Below, piece by piece: positions 1 to 6,903 of a stretch of 7,432 nucleotides of DNA (its first letter is position 1; the number at the start of each line of letters is the position of its first letter). The notes below the pieces were generated by a model, which was not told where the DNA came from, searched no databases, and saw only the letters and a program-made list of their open reading frames with translations. The DNA lies in the NCBI GenBank assembly GCA_016209995.1, contig JACQVC010000142.1, positions 1-7,432 of the forward strand, read 5' to 3'. The translations under genes were made by a program, and so were the position numbers. The DNA is from Gemmatimonadota bacterium (GTDB lineage Bacteria > Gemmatimonadota > Gemmatimonadetes > Longimicrobiales > Gaopeijiaceae).

Positions 1-185
1 CCATGGAGCAAGGCGTGGATGGCGTGCTGATGAACACCGCGATCGCCGCGGCCGAGGATCCGGTGCGCATGGCCAACGCGATGCGGCTCGCCGTGCAGGC
101 CGGCCGGCTTGCGTACCTCGCCGGGCGCATGCCGCGGCGGGAGATCGCCGTTCCTTCCTCGCCGACGACCGGTATGCTGGAGTAG
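1..185 (+). CDS. thiG: Thiazole synthase ThiG, C-terminal end (5' partial)
   Basis: This is the last 60 or so residues of thiazole synthase, which condenses 1-deoxy-D-xylulose 5-phosphate, dehydroglycine and the ThiS thiocarboxylate into the thiazole phosphate of thiamine, in the cytoplasm. The frame is open at the left edge, so the ATG at position 3 is an internal Met and the real start lies upstream. Seen here are the end-of-barrel segment [17 protein letters not shown], which belongs to the phosphate-binding side of the TIM barrel, then the helix [19 protein letters not shown] and the tail SSPTTGMLE, all in the order expected for ThiG C-termini. The stop is TAG at 183-185. The catalytic Schiff-base lysine would lie upstream of the window. 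A 54-nt gap separates it from rsmB; no terminator is visible, so read-through is possible. Identification is strong although only a fragment is present. Confidence 0.93.
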   Translation, partial: MEQGVDGVLMNTAIAAAEDPVRMANAMRLAVQAGRLAYLAGRMPRREIAVPSSPTTGMLE

Positions 186-239
186 CCGCGGCTCCTCCCC
201 CCAGCGATTTCGTACCCGCAACGTGCCAGCCTGAGGATC

Positions 240-1547
240 ATGCGCGGGATAACTCCGGGCCGGAGCGTAGCGCTGGAAGTGTTGCGAGCCGCGCGCCGAG
301 GGCAGCGGGCGGACCGCGCCCTGGCCGAACTGTCCGGGAGGTTGCGATCCCGTGAGCGCGCCTGGACGCACGACCTCGTTTACGGAACACTGCGACTGCG
401 CGGTCGTATCGACCACCTGCTGGATCACCATGTGAACGGAGGCACGGCCGCGCTATCAGCCGACGTCCTCGACCTTCTGCGGCTCGGCGCCTACCAACTC
501 CTGTTCATGGATTCGGTGCCCGACTATGCGGCGGTTTCCCAGACCGTCACGCAAGCGAAGCGAGTCGCGGGCCCCGGCGCCGGCGGTCTGACGAACGCGG
601 TGCTGCGCTCTCTGGCCGGCGCCGGAGAGGACCGCAGTCTCTTCCCGCGACCGGATCGCGACCCGGTGGGGTATCTCTCCACGTGGGGCTCACACCCCCG
701 CTGGCTCGTGGAGCGGTGGCTCGAGCGGTGGCGCTTCGAGGAGGTCGAGACGTTGGTCGAAGCCAACAATCGCATCCCGGACACTTGCTTGCTGCCGCTC
801 GGGATCGACGTCGAGCAGGCGTGTGGGCGGTTGAGCGCCATGGGAGTGGCGGCGGAGCTCGTGGGCTGGGGCACGGGCAGCGTGCGCCTCTCACGAGACG
901 CGAAGCCCCGAGACGTCCTGGACGCCGTGCCGGGCATCATCCAGGATCCAGGCGCGACGCTGGTCGTGCGCTACGCCCGGCCGGCGGTAGGCTCCGTGAT
1001 CGCGGACCTGTGCGTCGCACCGGGCGGCAAGGCGCTCGCCCTCGCCCGTGACGCCCGGTATGTTGTCGCCGCGGATCGCTCGGCGTCGCGGCTGCGGCTG
1101 GCCAGAGCGAACTGGAGGCGCGTGTCCGGTCCGCTGGGTTTCGTCGTCGCCGATGCCGCGCATCCACCGCTGCGTCCCGTGGATTTCGTGCTCCTGGATG
1201 CCCCTTGCTCGGGGACCGGAACGTTGCGCCGCCACCCGGACGCGAAGTGGCGTCTCCGCCCCGAGGATGTCCCGCGGCTGGTGCAGGTCCAGCGTGCGCT
1301 CCTGGACGGGGCCGCCGGCGCCGTAGCGGCGGGTGGCGTTCTGGTATACGCCACGTGCACGCTCGAGCCGGAGGAAAACGAAGGTCAGGTGGAAGCGTTC
1401 TTGGAGCGACACGGCGAGTTCTCCCGGGCCGAGCCGGGCGAAGTACCCGCGGAGCTGCTGGATCCGCTGGGCCAGCTCGCGGTCTGGCCTCAGGCGACCG
1501 GCTTTGATGGCGCGTTCGCCGCTCGCTTGCGTCGGGCAGGCTCCTGA
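240..1547 (+). CDS. rsmB: 16S rRNA (cytosine-967-C5)-methyltransferase RsmB
   Basis: A 435-residue SAM-dependent enzyme that methylates C5 of cytosine 967 of 16S rRNA. Residues about 7-130 form the NusB-like RNA-binding domain (GRSVALEVLRAA; VPDYAAVSQTV; GLTNAVLRSL). The methyltransferase domain follows: motif I DLCVAPGGKA at 256-265 (consensus DxCAAPGGKT, so Val and Ala replace Ala and Thr), a motif II Asp in AADRS (277-281), motif IV DAPCSGTGTLRR at 320-331 with Cys323, and motif VI YATCT at 370-374 with Cys373. The two cysteines match the release and nucleophile pair of RNA m5C methyltransferases. The C-terminus FDGAFAARLRR is typical. The ATG at 240 fits the family N-terminus; a GAGG at 233-236 lies only 3 nt upstream, an unusually short Shine-Dalgarno spacing. 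The stop TGA overlaps the next ATG by one base (TGATG), which suggests translational coupling to the PASTA gene. Full family length, no damage seen. Confidence 0.95.
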   Translation: MRGITPGRSVALEVLRAARRGQRADRALAELSGRLRSRERAWTHDLVYGTLRLRGRIDHLLDHHVNGGTAALSADVLDLLRLGAYQLLFMDSVPDYAAVSQTVTQAKRVAGPGAGGLTNAVLRSLAGAGEDRSLFPRPDRDPVGYLSTWGSHPRWLVERWLERWRFEEVETLVEANNRIPDTCLLPLGIDVEQACGRLSAMGVAAELVGWGTGSVRLSRDAKPRDVLDAVPGIIQDPGATLVVRYARPAVGSVIADLCVAPGGKALALARDARYVVAADRSASRLRLARANWRRVSGPLGFVVADAAHPPLRPVDFVLLDAPCSGTGTLRRHPDAKWRLRPEDVPRLVQVQRALLDGAAGAVAAGGVLVYATCTLEPEENEGQVEAFLERHGEFSRAEPGEVPAELLDPLGQLAVWPQATGFDGAFAARLRRAGS

Positions 1548-2338
1548 TGCTGGGTGAATCGTTGCGTCGGCGCCGTGCGAGCTGGGCCGCACGGCCACGG
1601 GGCGGAGCTCCCCGAGACTGGCGTCGTTGGGTCCTGGTCGGAACCGCCGTCGTGGCGATGGGCTTCGGGATCGGATACGCCTGCGCGGTTGCGATCTTAT
1701 TCCCGCCACCCGAGACGGTCGAGCAGTTCACCATGGTGCCGGACCTCCGACGCCTCACGCTGGAGTCGGCAACAGAGCGCCTGGCTGCCGATCAGCTCGC
1801 GCTCGAAGGCGTCGATTCGTTGACGCATCCTGCCGTTCCCGCGGGCGAGATCATTGCCCAGGGTCCGCTGCCCGGACAGCTCACGGTTCCGGGCGGATCC
1901 GTGCGCGTGACCGTGAGCCGCGGGCCGGAGATGCGCACGGTGCCCGACGTGCGAAACATGAGGCGAGGGGACGCGGAGACGATTCTCACGGCATCGGGGT
2001 TCAGCATCCGCATCGATACCGTCCACGCGGATGTCGAGCCGGGGCGGATCGTCGGCATCGAGCCGGAGCCCGGGAGAGCCGCCCCCCTGCCCAGCGAGGT
2101 CCGTGTGACGGTGAGCACAGGACCGGCCCTGCGGGAGCTGCCGTCGCTGCTCGGGCGCCTACTGGACGAGGCGCGCTCCACGCTCGATTCCCTCGGGCTC
2201 GTGGTGTCCGAGATCGAGAGGCGTCCCGGGTTCGAGGCTCCGCCCGGCACCGTGATCGGACAGGAGCCGGCAGCGGGCACACTCCTGGATCCGGGCTCGG
2301 CCGTGCGTCTGGTGGTGGTGGGCGATCCGCCGCAGTAA
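1547..2338 (+). CDS. Membrane-anchored protein with three PASTA domains, no kinase domain
   Basis: A 263-residue protein. Residues 1-27 are Arg-rich and probably cytoplasmic; about 28-52 is a single transmembrane helix (WVLVGTAVVAMGFGIGYACAVAILF). The rest should be outside the cytoplasmic membrane as three PASTA repeats at about 62-126, 130-192 and 196-258. Each follows the PASTA pattern of a VPD or LPS start, a helix (ESATERLAADQLAL; GDAETILTASGF; DEARSTLDSLGL), then a turn with Q/E-x-P-x-x-G (AQGPLPG, GIEPEPG, GQEPAAG) and a VRVTVS-like end strand. PASTA domains bind peptidoglycan fragments or stabilise penicillin-binding proteins and Ser/Thr kinases; here there is no kinase or transpeptidase domain, so the role is unknown. 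A scaffold or wall sensor is inference. The ATG shares its A with the rsmB stop, and AGG at 1538-1540 sits 6 nt before it. A hairpin follows the TAA stop. Confidence 0.88.
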   Translation: MLGESLRRRRASWAARPRGGAPRDWRRWVLVGTAVVAMGFGIGYACAVAILFPPPETVEQFTMVPDLRRLTLESATERLAADQLALEGVDSLTHPAVPAGEIIAQGPLPGQLTVPGGSVRVTVSRGPEMRTVPDVRNMRRGDAETILTASGFSIRIDTVHADVEPGRIVGIEPEPGRAAPLPSEVRVTVSTGPALRELPSLLGRLLDEARSTLDSLGLVVSEIERRPGFEAPPGTVIGQEPAAGTLLDPGSAVRLVVVGDPPQ

Positions 2339-2344
2339 CATAGT

Positions 2345-2380
2345 GTTCCGTAGGCTCGAACTTGCTCCGCGCCTCGGAAC
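2345..2380 (+). terminator. Bulged hairpin after the PASTA gene, candidate terminator
   Basis: GTTCCG-t-AGGC (2345-2355) pairs with GCCTCGGAAC (2371-2380) as a 10-bp stem with one bulged T, enclosing a 15-nt loop. It starts 6 nt after the TAA of the PASTA gene and is followed by TTTCT, a poor U-tract, so intrinsic termination is plausible but not certain. A second small stem (CTTTCT 2380-2385 with AGAAGG 2390-2395, loop GCGG) shares one base with it. A further T-rich stretch, TATTTCTTTT, lies at 2415-2424 after only weak pairing. I infer a transcription-unit boundary here. An RNA-processing or attenuator structure ahead of the downstream operon is the alternative. Confidence 0.42.
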
Positions 2381-2510
2381 TTTCTGCGGAGAAGGCCGTA
2401 GAACCCGACGCCTGTATTTCTTTTAGCAGCCTTTCGCAGTCGTGGGGTGCGGCTCGCCCTTACTCCAGGCTGCAAGAGTGAACGCAGCGGTCTCAGGAAA
2501 CGCGCGACCC

Positions 2511-3071
2511 ATGGGACGCAACTGGCATCGCCTCTCGTATGTCCTCGCCGGCGCGGCACTCGCCGGGCTGCTCCTGGTGGCGTGGCTGAATCGCGACAGC
2601 TTCCGCCCCATCAACGTGGGGACCCCCGCACCCGACTTCCGCGCGTTCGACAGGCAAGGCAGGCCCGTCGGCTTGTCGGACTACGACGCCCGCGTCCTGC
2701 TCGTGAACATCTGGGCGACGTGGTGTCCTCCGTGCCGGGAGGAGATGCCGTCGCTGCAGCGCCTTTACGAGCAGATGAAGGACCAGGGGCTGGAGATCGT
2801 GGCCGTGAGCGTCGACGCGCGAGTGGGCGAGACCGACACGTCGGGGCACCCCGGCGGTGACCTTTGGGCGTACGCCGATACGCTAGGCCTGACCTTCGAG
2901 ATCGTGCACGATCCTTCGGGCCGTATTCAGGAGACCTACCGCACCACCGGCGTACCCGAGTCGTTCGTGATCGGGCCCGATCGCGTCATCTACAAGAAGG
3001 TGATCGGTCCCACGCAATGGGACGCCCCCGAACACCAGGCGCTGATCAGGCGACTGCTGACAGGCTCCTGA
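2511..3071 (+). CDS. TlpA/ResA-like membrane-anchored thioredoxin-fold protein
   Basis: A 186-residue protein when started at ATG 2511. An N-terminal anchor (about residues 8-25, LSYVLAGAALAGLLLVAW) holds a thioredoxin-like domain facing the periplasm. The domain has the AhpC/TSA-TlpA opening VGTPAPDFRAFDRQGRPV (36-53), the redox motif WCPPC at 71-75 after NIWAT, the strand LEIVAVSVD (94-102) and the cis-proline loop GVPES (147-151). Such proteins reduce or oxidise cysteines of exported proteins, for example apocytochromes; the partner here is unknown. An in-frame GTG at 2442 would add 23 residues lacking signal-peptide character and a GTG at 2478 would add 11. I prefer 2511 because the basic residues then sit directly before the helix and AGGAAA (2495-2500) lies 10 nt upstream. 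The stop is 2 nt before the ybbR ATG, so the two are probably co-translated. It opens the downstream operon. Confidence 0.88.
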   Translation: MGRNWHRLSYVLAGAALAGLLLVAWLNRDSFRPINVGTPAPDFRAFDRQGRPVGLSDYDARVLLVNIWATWCPPCREEMPSLQRLYEQMKDQGLEIVAVSVDARVGETDTSGHPGGDLWAYADTLGLTFEIVHDPSGRIQETYRTTGVPESFVIGPDRVIYKKVIGPTQWDAPEHQALIRRLLTGS

Positions 3072-3073
3072 GA

Positions 3074-4011
3074 ATGCAAGTAGTGCCGGCCTTCCTAACG
3101 CGGAACTGGAGCCTCAAGCTCGCAGCGCTGGCACTCGCAGTCCTGCTGTGGATGGTCGTTCGCGTGGATGTTCCGACCTTCCAAGCCATCCCGGGAATCG
3201 CCGTCCGCGTCGTGCTCACGGATCCGCGTTGGGCCCTGAAGGGCGAGCCCGTGCCCTCGCAGGTCGAGGTGCGCTTCTCGGGGCCCGCCCGCGAATTGAT
3301 CCAGCTCGCGTTCAACCGGCCCACGCTGCTCATCCCGATCGACAGCGTGGTCGCGAGGGACACGGTCCTGGTTCTGCGCCGCGATTGGGTCAGTCTCCCG
3401 GGACGCCTCGGTGTGACCGCGGAGGACGTGACACCGAGCAGCGTACGGCTCGAGTTCGAGCCGATCGAAACGGCCGTGCTGCCGTTCGCACCTCGGCTCG
3501 AGGGTTCGCCGCCCGAGGGCTGGACGTTCGCAGGCGATGTCGAGGTGATTCCGGAGCGCGCGAACGTCAGCGGGCCGGCCAGCCGCCTCGAGGCCATCGA
3601 TAGCATCCCCCTTCTGCCCATCGCGTTCGGCGACATCGAGGAATCGGCGCCCGCAAGTGTACGTGTCGATGGTGCGAGGCTCCAGCAGGTCGTGGTGGCG
3701 CCGACGGAGGCGGAGGTGCGCATCCGCCTCGAGCCACGTGCCGAGCGCGTTTTCGAACAGGTGCCGGTCGAGGTCTTGGGTCGGCCCGACCTGACCAGCG
3801 AGCCCGCCGCCGGCAGCGTCGTGCTGGTGGGTCCGCAATCGCGAGTGGATGCGGCCGACGACCGCGTGCTCCGCATCGTCGTGGACATAGGCCTCCTACC
3901 GGACTCGCTGCCGCTGCCGGCACGCCTGCCCGTTCGGGTGGAAGGCGCTCCGCGTTACGTGACCGCCACGCCGCAGTTCGACTCGGTCACGATTCGCCCG
4001 CGCAGGAGCCC

Positions 4012-4015
<4 letters not shown>
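3074..4015 (+). CDS. YbbR-domain membrane-anchored protein
   Basis: A 313-residue protein. Asn11-Trp12-Ser-Leu-Lys-Leu followed by a helix to about residue 30 (LKLAALALAVLLWMVVRV) is the usual YbbR/CdaR start. Beyond it are three beta-rich YbbR-like repeats at roughly 38-131, 132-223 and 224-311, each beginning with a strand like PGIAVRV or VFEQVPVEVLG and containing a (V/S)GP turn (SGPARELI 69-76; SGPASRLE 166-173; VGPQSRVD 252-259) and a V-x-V/I-x-x end strand. In Firmicutes the homologue CdaR regulates the diadenylate cyclase CdaA; no cyclase gene is present in this window, so a link to c-di-AMP is untested. The frame is open upstream to 2864, but that part runs inside tlpA in another frame and has no homology, so ATG 3074 is chosen; CAGG at 3061-3064 may serve as ribosome-binding site. 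The stop overlaps the tsaD GTG by four bases (GTGA). Confidence 0.85.
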
Positions 4016-5052
<1,037 letters not shown>

Positions 5053-5056
5053 CACC

Positions 5057-5929
5057 ATGTTCCCGAACCTCTTCCGCGTCCCCGAATGGATTCCGCTGCT
5101 CGGTGGCGAGGTGATCACCTCGTTCGGGGTCATGATGTTCCTGGCCTTCCTGACGGCTGGGCTCGTGCACAGTCACGAGATGAAACGGGTCGGATTCGAT
5201 CCGGAGCACACCTGGACGCTCGTGTTCTGGGCCGTAATCGGAGGGATCGGCGGGGCGAAGCTGTACTACCTGCTGCTCAACTTCCCTCGCTTGGTGGCCG
5301 ATCCGCTCGCGATGATCCTCTCGCGCGGAGGGCTCGTCTGGTACGGAGGCTTCCTCACGGCCACGGCCCTGGTGGTCTGGCAGATCCAGCGGCTTCGCCT
5401 GCCTCTCGGCCGCACGGCCGACACCATCGCGCCCGCGCTGGCGATCTCCTACGCCGTGGGCCGGGTGGGGTGCTTCCTCGTGGGTGACGATTATGGGCGA
5501 CCGACGGCTTCACCGCTGGGGATACGCTTCCCCCGAGGAACGCCCCCGAGCCGCGTGAACATTCTGGAGGACCAGTTCGGGATCGAGGTCGATCCCGCGC
5601 TCGTGGAGCGGTTCGGCGACGTCGTACCCGTGCACCCCACGCAGCTCTACGAGATCGCGGCCTCGCTGGTGATCTTCTTCGTGCTCTGGAGACTGCGCCG
5701 TCACTCACGGGCCCCGGGTTGGCTCTTCATGCTGTATCTGTCGCTCGCCGGCCTGGAACGCTTCGCCGTCGAGTTTTTCCGGGCGAAGGATGACCGCTTC
5801 TTCGGCGCACTCACGCTTGCCCAGCTGATCAGCCTCGCGGTTGTAACCGTGGGCCTCGCCGGCGTGGCGCGGCTACGGCGCGCGACGCCCGCACCGGGCC
5901 GCAGCCGTCGGGCGACGACAGGCTCCTAG
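5057..5929 (+). CDS. lgt: Prolipoprotein diacylglyceryl transferase Lgt
   Basis: A 290-residue polytopic inner-membrane enzyme that attaches diacylglycerol from phosphatidylglycerol to the lipobox cysteine of prolipoproteins, the first step of lipoprotein maturation. Several hydrophobic helices are visible (about 20-38, 52-75, 93-112, 124-143, 197-212, 221-236, 251-270). Recognisable blocks are YTSFGVMM-like ITSFGVMM (20-27), GGIGGAKLYY (62-71), RGGLVWYGG (90-98), AVGRVGCFLVGDDYGRPT (133-150) with conserved Arg136, HPTQLYE (193-199) and ERFAVEFFR (234-242). The signature block and the GGxxxxGG block differ from the Escherichia coli form (see findings), but the overall set is clearly Lgt. A linker of about 40 residues (151-190) precedes HPTQLYE. 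The tail (271-290) is Arg-rich. ATG 5057 lies 4 nt after the tsaD stop with no clear Shine-Dalgarno sequence, so coupling to tsaD translation is likely. Confidence 0.94.
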   Translation: MFPNLFRVPEWIPLLGGEVITSFGVMMFLAFLTAGLVHSHEMKRVGFDPEHTWTLVFWAVIGGIGGAKLYYLLLNFPRLVADPLAMILSRGGLVWYGGFLTATALVVWQIQRLRLPLGRTADTIAPALAISYAVGRVGCFLVGDDYGRPTASPLGIRFPRGTPPSRVNILEDQFGIEVDPALVERFGDVVPVHPTQLYEIAASLVIFFVLWRLRRHSRAPGWLFMLYLSLAGLERFAVEFFRAKDDRFFGALTLAQLISLAVVTVGLAGVARLRRATPAPGRSRRATTGS

Positions 5930-5955
5930 GAGGGCCACCGGGCGTGGCCGGCCTC
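5928..5955 (+). promoter_or_regulatory. Strong ribosome-binding site buried in a hairpin with the start codon
   Basis: AGGAGG at 5928-5933 is the best Shine-Dalgarno sequence in the window and stands 10 nt before GTG 5944. The mRNA can fold as GAGGGCCAC (5930-5938) against GTGGC (5944-5948) and CCTC (5952-5955), with loop CGGGC and a 3-nt bulge CGG. All three bases of the start codon and four of the Shine-Dalgarno bases would be paired. The lgt stop is at 5927-5929, so a ribosome finishing lgt would be positioned to open the structure. Control by translational coupling is inference; the base pairs are read directly. Confidence 0.5.
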
Positions 5956-6903
5956 GACGTAACCGTACTCCACGCCTCCGACCTGCACTTCGGTCCGGCT
6001 TATGACCCCAGCGCCGGGGAGGCCTTGCTGCGCCTGGCTCAACGCGTCCACCCCGACGTGATCGTGCTGTCGGGCGATTTTACCCAGCGCGCGAAACGCC
6101 GGCAGTACGAGGCCGCGCGAGCGTATCTCGCCAGCCTTCCGCCTGTACCTCGAGTCGTCACCCCGGGGAACCACGACGTCCCCTTGTACCGCTTCTGGGA
6201 ACGCATCTGGGCTCCCTACCGTAATTACAGGCAGTACATCTCTGGGGACCTCGATTCGGTTACGCGGATCCCCGGGGTCACGATCGTAGCGCTGAACTCG
6301 ACCGCGCCGTACACGGCGATCGTGAACGGCCGCATCAGCGAAGGCCAGATCGCCTACGCGGCGAAGGCGTTCAGCGCCGCGCCCCCGGGAGATGCTCGTG
6401 TGGTCGTGGCCCACCATCACCTGGTGCCGGCTCCGGACCACGAGGGCGGTGCCGTGATACCGGGCGCGCGCCGGATCCTGGACTCGTTTCACGAGATGGG
6501 TGTCGAGTTGATCCTGGGGGGACACCTGCATCGTTCGTATATCGGCAACTCTCTCGACCTGTGCCCGGTCGACGCGGCGTCCCCACGCAAACGGACGTTT
6601 GCGTGGGGTAAGGGCCCGGGGTCCCAGGGTGAGGGCCAGTGGAAGCGCGGAATCGTGATCGTGCAGAGCGGCACGGCGACGTCGCGCCGCGGTCGCGGCC
6701 GCGAGCGTGCCGGAAACAGCGTGAACCTCGTGCACATCGAGCAAGACCGCGTGGACGTGGCGCACTACGGCTACTTCGCCGGCTGTTCGGACTTTGCGCC
6801 CATCAGCCGCCACACCTTCCCGCGCGGGCTGCGTCGCTTCCTCCCCGAGGAAGAACCCGCGGGTGCCACGCGACCGACGCGCCGACGCGAGGATCTCTCG
6901 TGA
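5944..6903 (+). CDS. Calcineurin-like metallophosphoesterase (CpdA/Icc-like)
   Basis: A 319-residue cytoplasmic-type protein with no signal peptide. The dinuclear metal-site motifs are complete: Asp13 and His15 in SDLHFG, Asp45 in GDFTQRA, GNHD at 75-78 followed by VPLY, a His cluster AHHH at 156-159, and GGHLH at 192-196. The family (COG1409-like) contains cyclic-nucleotide and other phosphodiesterases; the substrate cannot be told from sequence, and the lipid-A pyrophosphatases of this fold are another possibility given envelope neighbours. After GGHLHRSYIGNSLD there is a stretch at about 207-232 rich in Gly, Lys and Arg whose DNA contains a perfect palindrome; it looks like an insertion before the returning strand GIVIVQSGTATSRRGRGRE. 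Start GTG 5944 follows AGGAGG. The C-terminal 20 residues are charged and low in complexity. The stop overlaps the next GTG (GTGA). Confidence 0.88.
   Translation: MAGLDVTVLHASDLHFGPAYDPSAGEALLRLAQRVHPDVIVLSGDFTQRAKRRQYEAARAYLASLPPVPRVVTPGNHDVPLYRFWERIWAPYRNYRQYISGDLDSVTRIPGVTIVALNSTAPYTAIVNGRISEGQIAYAAKAFSAAPPGDARVVVAHHHLVPAPDHEGGAVIPGARRILDSFHEMGVELILGGHLHRSYIGNSLDLCPVDAASPRKRTFAWGKGPGSQGEGQWKRGIVIVQSGTATSRRGRGRERAGNSVNLVHIEQDRVDVAHYGYFAGCSDFAPISRHTFPRGLRRFLPEEEPAGATRPTRRREDLS
6581..6608. repeat. Perfect 28-nt palindrome inside the metallophosphoesterase gene
   Basis: CCCCACGCAAACG (6581-6593) and CGTTTGCGTGGGG (6596-6608) are exact reverse complements separated by GA. It is the longest perfect inverted repeat I found in the window. 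It is read in frame as PRKRTFAWG (residues 214-222 of the phosphoesterase); the opposite strand would read PRKRPFAWG. No T-run follows on either side, so it does not look like a terminator. It could be an inserted repetitive palindrome, a protein-binding site or an RNA hairpin. Confidence 0.9.

Noticed and set aside
891..1758. Long open frames on the minus strand opposite rsmB and the PASTA gene
   Set aside because: They are Arg/Pro/Ala-rich, have no recognisable domain, and mirror strongly supported + strand genes; typical antisense shadows of GC-rich DNA.
2442..2510. Upstream GTG starts for the TlpA-like protein (2442 or 2478)
   Set aside because: They add residues before the basic anchor without improving the signal; ATG 2511 has a reasonable AGGAAA upstream. 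The 2478 start cannot be fully excluded.
2339..2510. Possible tRNA, riboswitch or small RNA in the spacer
   Set aside because: No cloverleaf, T-loop GTTCGAATC-type sequence or known riboswitch core was seen; only simple hairpins.
2900..2913. 14-bp palindrome GATCGTGCACGATC inside tlpA
   Set aside because: Short enough to be expected by chance at this base composition and located mid-gene with ordinary codons.
2864..3073. Extended N-terminus for the YbbR protein
   Set aside because: The extra 70 residues come from inside tlpA in another frame and are Arg-rich nonsense; the YbbR family start fits ATG 3074.
3046..3888. Long minus-strand open frame opposite ybbR
   Set aside because: Low-complexity Ser/Arg/Thr-rich translation without motifs, fully overlapping a convincing YbbR-domain gene.
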